Part shown: piece after piece, positions 56,936-64,000 of the stretch
How the letters are laid out: each line of letters starts with the position of its first letter
Position numbering within the stretch: position 1 is the stretch's first letter
Source of the DNA: Stomoxys calcitrans
Lineage: Eukaryota > Arthropoda > Insecta > Diptera > Muscidae
Reading direction: 5' to 3'
Length of the DNA stretch: 64,000 nucleotides
Assembly: GCF_963082655.1 (NCBI RefSeq)
Contig: NC_081556.1
Coordinates: 156,800,578 to 156,864,577 of the forward strand
Notes under the pieces: model-generated
Databases searched by the model: none
Seen by the model: only the letters and a program-made list of their open reading frames with translations
Told to the model about the DNA's origin: nothing
Made by a program: the position numbers and the translations under genes

Positions 56936-57690
56936 ATGGGATACAAATTTCGTCATTCTGTTTGAAACTACTCGAAATATTCGTCTGAGACCCCATAAAG
57001 TATATACAATATATCCTTGATCGCCGTGACATTTTATGACAATCTAGCCATGTCCGTCCGTCCGTCTGTCCGTCCGTCCGTCTGTCCGTCCGTCCGTCTG
57101 TCCGTCCGTCCGTCTGTCCGTCCGTCCGTCTGTCAGTCTGTCGAAAACACGCAAACTTTCGAAGGAGTAAAGCTAGGCGCTTGACGTTTTGCACAAACAC
57201 TTTTGATTAGTGTAGGTGGGTTGGGATTGTAAATGGGCCAAATCGGTCCATGTTTTGATATAGCTGCCATATAAACCGATCTTGGGTCTTGATTTCTTGA
57301 GCCTTTAGAGGTCGCAATTCTTCCCGATTTAGCAGAAATTTTGTACAACGGCTTCTCTTATGACCTTCAACATGCGTGTCCAATATGGTCTGAATCGATC
57401 AATAACTTGATACAGCTCCCATATAAACCGATCTCACGATTTTGCTTCTTGAACCCCTAAAAGGCGCAATTCTTATGCCAATGAACTGAAATATTACACA
57501 ATGACTTCTACAATGTTCAGCATTGATTTATGGTTCGAATCGGCCTTTAACTTGATATAACTCCAGTAGCATAACAGTTCTTATTCAATATTTTTTGTTT
57601 CCCTAAAAAAGATAGTACTCGACAAATGCGATCCATGGTGGATGGTATATAAGATTCGGCCTGGCCGTACTTAGCAAGCTCTTACTTGTT
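56936..57690 (-). repeat. RB element with expanded GTCY block
   Basis: Right module with GGATACAAATTTCGTCATTC, CCATAAAGTATATACAATAT and a GTCY array at 57053-57140 built from CCGTCCGTCTGT 12-mers, then CGAAGGAGTAAAGCTAGGCG, about two and a half units, and the left module CCATGGTGGATGGTATATAA, GATTCGGCCTGGCCGTACTT, ending TAGCAAGCTCTTACTTGTTT. Confidence 0.9.
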
Positions 57691-57859
57691 TTAGTGAACT
57701 TAGTGCCACCACCACACATACAAGCCGAAGCTAGAAAAGACACTGGGCTCGAACCGTTCTGTGTCCCTAGATTTTCCAAAGACACATGGTTCGGTCAGAC
57801 ACACCCCCCCTCCCAATGACATCAAGTCTAATCTCCCAAAATGAACTTCATGTGCCGTT

Positions 57860-58300
57860 GGCAGTCATACGTAGAGTATAAGATCCCTCCACCACAAATG
57901 ACTGCTCTGTCCTGCCGAAGTGGAGTATTACTATAAAGTTTGTGACAGAATAAATGTTTGTTTCCAAGATCTAGCAGAAATTTCTGCAGGAGTGGAAACT
58001 TGGAACTTTGGAAAACTAACAGACCTTTAACTTCTACCTCTCTAAGATCCCTCCACAAATTGGCGTGGTCACAAAAACATACGCGGATGACTGCTCTGTC
58101 CTACCGAAGTGGAGTATTACCATAAAGTTTGTGACAGAATAAATTTTTGTCTCCAAGACCTAGCAAAAATTTCTGCAAGAGTGGAAACTTGGATCTTGGA
58201 AAAACTAACAGACCTCTCAAAACGCAGCCATAATAAGGAACAGAGGTTGCCTACAGATAACAAACATCGACAATCTACACAAGGAGATTGAGATTCTTAA
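57860..58300 (+). mobile_element. LINE fragment with RT YADD motif, partly duplicated
   Basis: The plus strand encodes GVVTKTYADDCSVLP (about 58055-58110), the RT catalytic palm motif, followed after a frameshift by KVCDRINFCLQDLAKISARV, the usual next segment in jockey-like RTs. The same DNA (ATGACTGCTCTGTCCTGCCG to CTAACAGACCT) occurs once more upstream at about 57898-58028, giving a tandem duplication of about 190 bp. Confidence 0.8.
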
Positions 58301-58429
58301 AGATAAATATAACAGGAAGAGTATCTGAATGTTTGGAGGCGTTATCCAACAAAACATCACCGATCCTTTTTTAACCTCCTCATTCATCAGTATTCTCGAC
58401 TTCATCATGTCAGCCAAATATAGGCCTTG

Positions 58430-58540
58430 TTTACATGTGGGCAAAGCGGCTCTAGGTCAAGGGTGTGCGGCTCTAGGCCAAAAACATATCTGTGCCAAAC
58501 TTGAAGAAAATCGGTTGATTGCGATCTTTGATTTATACAC
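58430..58540 (+). repeat. RC scrap
   Basis: GGCCAAAAACATATCTGTGC, CAAACTTGAAGAAAATCGGT: an RC piece joined to the RD tail that begins ACTAGCTGGACCGGGCC. Confidence 0.5.
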
Positions 58541-58544
58541 ATAC

Positions 58545-60235
58545 TAGCTGGACCGGGCCCGCCCCAAGATTGGTTATCAAATTCGTTTTCTTATCTCAAA
58601 TACCTTTCATTTGAACCACATATGGGCATGGTCGAAAAATTTTTACCCTTTGGGGGGTGTACTACATAAAATACATGGTACTACATTTGGATTGTGGGTT
58701 ATTTTGGGGAAGGGGTAGACCCCCAGAAAATTGGTTCCGAAAGTGGGTATCAATTCTTGCTCTACCCCCCAAATTCTTTCATTTAAGCCCCACATTTATA
58801 TGGTCGGTAAATATGCCCGATTTAGGGATGTTTTGCCACTCCCCAAAACACCCCTAAATCGGGTATATTGTGGTCCCCCAAACACTAAGCCCTGAAAATA
58901 TATCAGCAACGTGCTCTATTCTCATACATTTGAACCCCATATTACCATTGGCCTCAAAATTGGATATCAAATTCCTTTTCAAATCTCAAATACCATTCAC
59001 TTAAACTCCTTATTGAAAAAGCCAGCAAATATATCCGGTTTGGGGTATGGGGCCTAAAAACTATGAACATCGAGCTCCACTGTTTTGAAGACCCAAATTG
59101 TCTTGGTGAGCAAATACTTCCTACTTGGGGGTTGTTATGGTGGTGGGACGTTCCCTTGACAATTGGTCCGAATGTTGATGTCAGATTCATGGTCTACTTC
59201 CAAATACCCTTTATTTGAGCTCCATTTTTCCATAGTCGGCAAACATGTTCGGTTTAGGAAGTGTTTTGGGCGGCCACTCAGTGACTTGGCTTTGAAAATA
59301 TACATCAGATTCGTATTCTACTCTAAAATACCTCTTATTTGAGTCTTATATTGCAATGGTCAGCAAATACTTCCAATTTAGGTGGTGTTATGGGGGTGGG
59401 GTGGCCCCATAGACACTTTTTCCGAACATTGATAACAGATTTACTTACAAAGGCCTTTCATTTGAGTCCCATATTGCTATGGTCGTAAATATGTCTTCTT
59501 TGGGGTATGTTCTCGGAGATGGGCGGTCCCCCAAACACTTGGTCCCACATCTGGATATCAAGATTCGTATTCTACATTAAAATACCTTTTATTTAAGCCC
59601 CACATTCCCATGGTTAGTAAATAGGTCCAGTTTGGGGGTGTTTTGGGGAAGGGGTAGACCCCCAGAAACGTGGCCCCACATTTGGATATCAGATTCGTAT
59701 TCTACTCGCAAATACCTTTCATTTGAGTCCCATATTGCCATGGTCGGTAAATATGTCCGATTTAGGGGTGTTTTGGGGTTTGGGGTGGCCCCCTACCACT
59801 TGGTCCAACAATTGGATATCACATAAGTTTTCTAATCCTGTATACCTTTCATTTGAGTCCCATATTGTCGTGATTGGTCTAAATGTATGCTTGGCAGGTT
59901 TTAGGGTGGGGCGGCCCCCCTTGGTACCCCATCCGAAATTTGGATACCAAATTTTTATTTTTGGTTACTATATGAGAACACACAAAATTTCGCTTAAATC
60001 GCACCACCCTGTCCGAGAACTAGCGTTTCTGAAAATTGGAGTAAGGGGGAGGGTCCGCCCCCCCTTCAGATGTTAAAAATGTAGTACCCTATTTTCACCA
60101 CGGGGTCATTATGCATCATCTGTGAAAATTTAAAAAAAAATCGGTTCAGTAGTTTCTAAGTCTATAAGGAACACACAAACATACAAACAAACAAACAAAC
60201 ACAAATTGATTTTTATATATAAGATTTGTTTGAAA
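58545..60235 (-). repeat. RD element, subtype a, near-complete
   Basis: In minus orientation the tail ACTAGCTGGACCGGGCCCGC lies at 58543 and the start module at 60110-60230 (AATCGGTTCAGTAGTTTCTA, GTCTATAAGGAACACACAAA, CAAACAAACAAACAAACACA, AATTGATTTTTATATATAAG). Units between are the reverse complement of those at 18975-20060 and 33390-34470. It is the best copy for defining both RD ends. Confidence 0.9.
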
Positions 60236-60239
60236 CCTA

Positions 60240-62640
60240 AATATGAACTGTTTTGATATTCTACCGGAAATTACGAGTCTATGGTGTACAAGAAAACACA
60301 ATTAAGGGTCCTAAATGTGTAGAACATTGACTTAGGTTAAAGTTTTCATTCATTTTTTTCCAGCTTTTTTTTGTTAATGGATTTTTTGCTTCGCAGAAAC
60401 CTTAAGTAACTAATGGAAAAATACTTCCTCTTGATAATTAAAGTCTAAGCAATAAAACATGCTTAAAATGATATATTTAACCATAATGTTATGCGGTGGA
60501 AACGCTGTCGCACTTCCCTGCCTCTCTCTCTCTCTCTCTCTGCAGGCCTCTAACCCAACCAATTGTATGCTCTTGTCGAACTTGTTGATGTGTTTCCTTG
60601 TTTTGTGTGTTTGTGTGTTTTTTTTTTTTCGTCTGAAGGGGGGCCTTTGTAAAGCACTTTGGTGGAAACATTTTAGCAAATCGTAATCAAATCAGTGGCA
60701 CATCAGCTATTCCCTTGTTTTTGGGCTGCAAAGGAAATAGGCTTTCCTAATTACATTTCGGTCTATGCCCGTAGATGTCGTTCTCCTGTGCCAATACCAA
60801 CGAATGGAAACGAATGTAAGGCCCCCACTTGCCGCACCGCACCGCACTACATCGCAACGCAGCATAGCAGGCTGGGCAGTGGCGTTTATAAATTTTCATT
60901 TCAAATTATGGCTAAGTGCCGGAAAATGTTATAAATCTGGGTTAGCCAGCCATTGAGGCAGGCTATCCAGCTAGCCAGCCAGCAAACCATTCAGGCAGCT
61001 AGCCAACCCACCAACCAAACAACCTACGCCTAGCAAGCCACCTCCGACCCAGACCCACCGTGCTGTGTGTTATTCAGGCATGGCGGCCGGCATTCATATC
61101 TGTTCCACAACCACTTAGAATTCCCTCATCCATTCATTCCGTTCATCGTTTGCCCATTCGCTCGTGGCCCCTCAATGAGGCTTTTAGCTTAGTTAGGCAC
61201 TTATGGCACCATTAATCAATTTACAAATCAAAATGTTTCATTTTTTTCGACATCTTCGCTTTTTCGATGTTGTTGGCTTTTCATAGGGTTTCGGGGTTTT
61301 CTGGTTTAGTCATTTGCGTTGAGTTGCGTTCTCACTGCTGCTCTTAGTCTTCGTATGGCACATTAGCATTTGTTTTGGGCGGAAAGAAAAAAAGCTCAGA
61401 AATGCCATCAAACACCAACAACTCTCAAGTATTGAGGAAGAAGAAAGGGAAATGGGCTTGAATAGCGAAACAGCGACACCAAGGAGAAAAAAGCGAGCGC
61501 GAGCTTTATACCTTAGAGGGTTTCCCATTACATCCTAAGCCAAAGCGGCGCTAGAGTCATTTGTTTATGGAGAGCTCCCAGCTCATCCCACAATGCAGCA
61601 CCGCAACACAATCCAAGGTCGACAGGATATGACAACACAAGAACGACAACAACAACAGCTCTGTGCTCCTGTACTTCTGATTAGGATACAAACAACATTT
61701 GTTTGCCATTGTCCCAAGCAGCGGCACTTCCTTTGCCATCCATGGTTGGCATGGCATGGCAAAGGCACAGTTTCGAAGCCCCCCCCCAAGTTAAATCTCA
61801 ACTAGCACCAGGCGAGGCCATTAATATTAAGGATATCCTTACATTATTATTCGTTTCGTCTAAAATGTTTGTAAGCTGCGTTCGTTAGCTGTTTTTTCCG
61901 TTCGTTTTGGCGTTTTGCCTTTATTCGAAGGAACCTTGGTGTTGTCTTCCTGCCTTGCGTTTTAAAGGAAACCCAAAATGTCGTAATACATCAATGTTAA
62001 GGATATCGATGTGTGCTTATATACATCCATAGAAATGCATGTGTGTTTGATTGTGTGGCGGTGTGTCTGTGCTTGTGGCTGTGCCCGATTCCAGCCCCCA
62101 GTGAAGTGTGCCTAAGTGTGAGTGTATATTTGATTGAAAGCACTTTTTGTCTTTCCGTAGACAATAGGCAAGGGTCACATTACCGGATAATTTGTTATTT
62201 CTGCCACTTCTATTTCTGTTGTTGTTTTCATTTCTAGTTCCACTTCATTCCAACCATTCATTCCATCATCCTGTTGCTGTTGTCATTGTTGTTTTTGCCA
62301 TAGACAAACACTGCCTGATATGGACAGATGTGGCGTAGTGTGGCAACAAAAACAAAAAGAAAAAAAAAAAACAGAAAGGACGAAAAAAGCGCACACGTTC
62401 CAACAAATAAATAAATGAAACAAATAAATAATGATACAGATGTCCCAGGAATTGATGGAATTTGTATCAATTTTGGGTCAATGGCGTAGTCACGAGTGCA
62501 AAAAAAAAAAAAAATAAACAGAGCAACCAGGAAGATGATGATGAGATATAACATTGAACGAAAACACCTTTGCACTAAAATAAAGAGAAGTGTTAACGGG
62601 TAATTCAATAAATATTGTATCCTTACAATAAATTCAAAAA
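60240..62640. other. Mostly unique DNA, no gene recognised
   Basis: Contains a CT run (60521-60541), repeated CAGCCAGCC/TAGCCAGCC words (60945-61000), a GCACCGCACCGCAC stretch (60833-60848) and poly-A tracts. Frames of 60-128 codons have no domain. Confidence 0.5.
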
Positions 62641-63420
62641 GCAATAAAATAAAATCTTATAACTATATCAGCTTATGAACCGACCATCAGACCATATTTG
62701 GCAAGTATATTAGAGGTCATACAAAGAGTCACTGTGCAAAATTTCCAAAAAATTGCCGAATCGGATAAGAATTACGCCCTCTATAGGCTCAAGAAGTATA
62801 ATCTGGAGATCGATTTATACGGGAGCCATATCAGGTTTTGATCCGTTTCAGACAACATTTGGCACGTATGTTGAGGGTCACAAAAACCGAAATAGGTTTT
62901 TTTCAGAAAAATCGGATAAGAATTGCGCTCTTTAGAGGGTCAAGAAGTAAAATCGGGAGATCGGATTATATTGGAGCTATATCAGGTTATGGACCAATTC
63001 AAACAATATTTGACACGTATGTTGAAGGAAATCATAAGGGAAGTTTCAGTCTGCGCCCTCTAGGGGCTCAACTGCGCCCACTAGGGGCTCAACCGCGCCC
63101 TCTAGGGGCTCAACTACGCCCTCTAGGTGCTCAAGAAGTGCATTCAGACCATATTTGGCACGTTTTACGCCCAATAGAGGCTCAAGAAGTATAATCTTGA
63201 GATCGGTTTATATGGAAGCTATATCTGAATATCAATTGTTATGGCCCATTTACAATTCTAACCGACCTACACTAATAGGAAGTATTTGTGCCAAATTTAA
63301 CTCCCTCTAGAAGCTCATAAAAATCAAGTCCCCAGATCGATTTATATGACAACTATATCAGGTTATGGACCGATTTGAACTATACTTAGCATAGTTATTG
63401 GATACCATAATATGGCCCCA
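62640..63420 (+). repeat. RB array with 21-bp micro-amplification
   Basis: Four or five units (GATCGGTTTATATGGAAGC, CCCTCTAGGGGCTCA). At 63052-63135 a 21-base piece TGCGCCCTCTAGGGGCTCAAC is present four times in tandem with single-base differences. The usual end module is missing; it goes over into RC. Confidence 0.85.
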
Positions 63421-63957
63421 TTTCTATGATTTCTATAGTTCGCAAGTTTTCTGATAATCGTGCAAGAAAGCGTAGTGCAAAGTTATAAGAAGATTGGTTG
63501 ATATATGCGCTTGCCAAGGCATCTAGAAGTTGATATCGGGCAATAGATATATATGGCAGCTATATCTGTATCTGAACCAATTTAAATCAAATTCAATTGT
63601 AATGTCAAGACTTATGCCAAATTTCGTGAGAATCGGTTTACAAATGACGATACCATTGCAGTATTAGTTCAAATCAGACGAACTTATATATGGGATCCAT
63701 ATCCAGTTCTAAGCCGATTTTTTCCAATTTCAATAGGGTTCGTCTCTAGGCAAAAAAAATGCCTGTGCCAAATTCGAAAACAATCGGATCACAACATGAG
63801 CATACAGAGAGACTGACAAAGCTAAATCGAATCAGAAAATTATTCTGAGTCGATCGCTATACGTATCAATGGGTCTAGCTCTCTTCTTTCTTGATGTTGC
63901 AAACAAATTCCCTAAGTTATAATACCCTGTACCAGAGTGGTGGAGTAGGGTGTTAAA
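63421..63957 (+). repeat. RC element, right part
   Basis: GCAAGTTTTCTGATAATCGT, AAGAAAGCGTAGTGCAAAGT, ATATATATGGCAGCTATATC, TCTCTAGGCAAAAAAAATGC, ending TAATACCCTGTACCAGAGTG. The GTCY block is absent here (only ACAGAGAGACTGACAAAGCT). Confidence 0.8.
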
Positions 63958-64000
63958 ACGGCTAAACCGATTTTCTTGAAATTTCCACAGATGGCACATA
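63958..64000 (+). repeat. Start of an RD copy, cut by window end
   Basis: ACGGCTAAACCGATTTTCTT, GAAATTTCCACAGATGGCAC: the RD opening module from its gaaccgatt core on, joined directly to the RC end. Confidence 0.8.

Noticed and set aside
62258..62644. 128-codon minus-strand frame with hydrophobic stretches
   Set aside because: The hydrophobic parts come from poly-A/AAC tracts read as Phe/Leu/Val on the other strand; no other support.

Overview
The window looks like nuclear DNA of a higher (calyptrate-type) fly. It is AT-rich and mostly intronic, full of CA/GT, CAG/CAA and GTCY microsatellites, with degraded LINEs, a tRNA-derived SINE, and long arrays of a repeat whose phrases (for example ATCGGTCTATATGGCAGC) are typical of Musca/Stomoxys-like genomes. 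There is no bacterial-type gene order, rRNA, tRNA gene or CRISPR array.

One convincing protein-coding gene is present, on the minus strand. It is the middle of a RYK/Derailed-family Wnt receptor, best matched to Derailed-2 (Drl-2). Five exons (18148-18021, 15107-14870, 14703-14547, 10078-9918, 9689-9547) have GT-AG splice sites and join in frame (codon phases 0, 1, 2, 1, 0) into about 275 codons: most of the WIF (Wnt-binding) domain, a short stalk, one transmembrane helix and a long juxtamembrane region. The signal-peptide exon(s) must lie right of 18148 and the pseudokinase exons left of 9547. I found neither, so nearly everything else is intron of this gene or flanking DNA. A second, much weaker candidate is a 99-codon ORF with a hydrophobic N-terminus at 26748-26449 (minus), in the same presumed intron.

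About half of the window, by my estimate, is dispersed repeat. I use working names. RA: about 150-bp units GATCGGTCTATATGGCAGC.., at 1-655, 11215-12370, 24220-25385, 27765-29530, 51660-54230, 56060-56935. RB: about 150-bp units GATCGGTTTATATGGCAGC.. with CTAGAGGCTCAAGAAG, at 8600-8910, 13478-13800, 32110-33271, 34925-35545, 38102-39760, 45735-48245, 50480-51655, 56936-57690, 62640-63420. RC: related, ending in a GGTACAGGGTATT hairpin, at 22500-23690, 29545-30250, 63421-63957. RD: GGGACTCAAATGAAAGGTATT units with C-rich GGGGGCCGCCCCACCCC blocks, at 6400-8640, 18975-20060, 23690-24180, 33272-34925, 41355-43450, 58545-60235, 63958-64000. RA-RC share one plan: hairpin end module, tandem units, (GTCY)n microsatellite, an AAGAATATATATACTTTAT block and a second hairpin end. 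That plan resembles the dipteran mini-me / DINE-1 type of non-autonomous element. All four families carry one short core word, CCGATTT-NNN-TGAAATTT. 

Other repeats are a SINE family with a tRNA-like head (best copy 39885-40160), a 238-bp mariner-type MITE with an exact TA target duplication (12039-12276), an RTE-type endonuclease fragment (12875-13310), several LINE reverse-transcriptase/RNase H fragments, a GGTACC-rich ~129-bp tandem array (2440-4830) and a 1.2-kb GAAAT satellite in a Drl-2 intron (15480-16720). The remaining islands (for example 9.0-9.5, 20.1-22.5, 30.7-32.1, 36.0-38.1, 43.6-45.7, 48.3-50.5, 54.2-56.1 and 60.2-62.6 kb) show no recognisable gene; regulatory DNA for the receptor gene may lie there, but the sequence alone does not show it.
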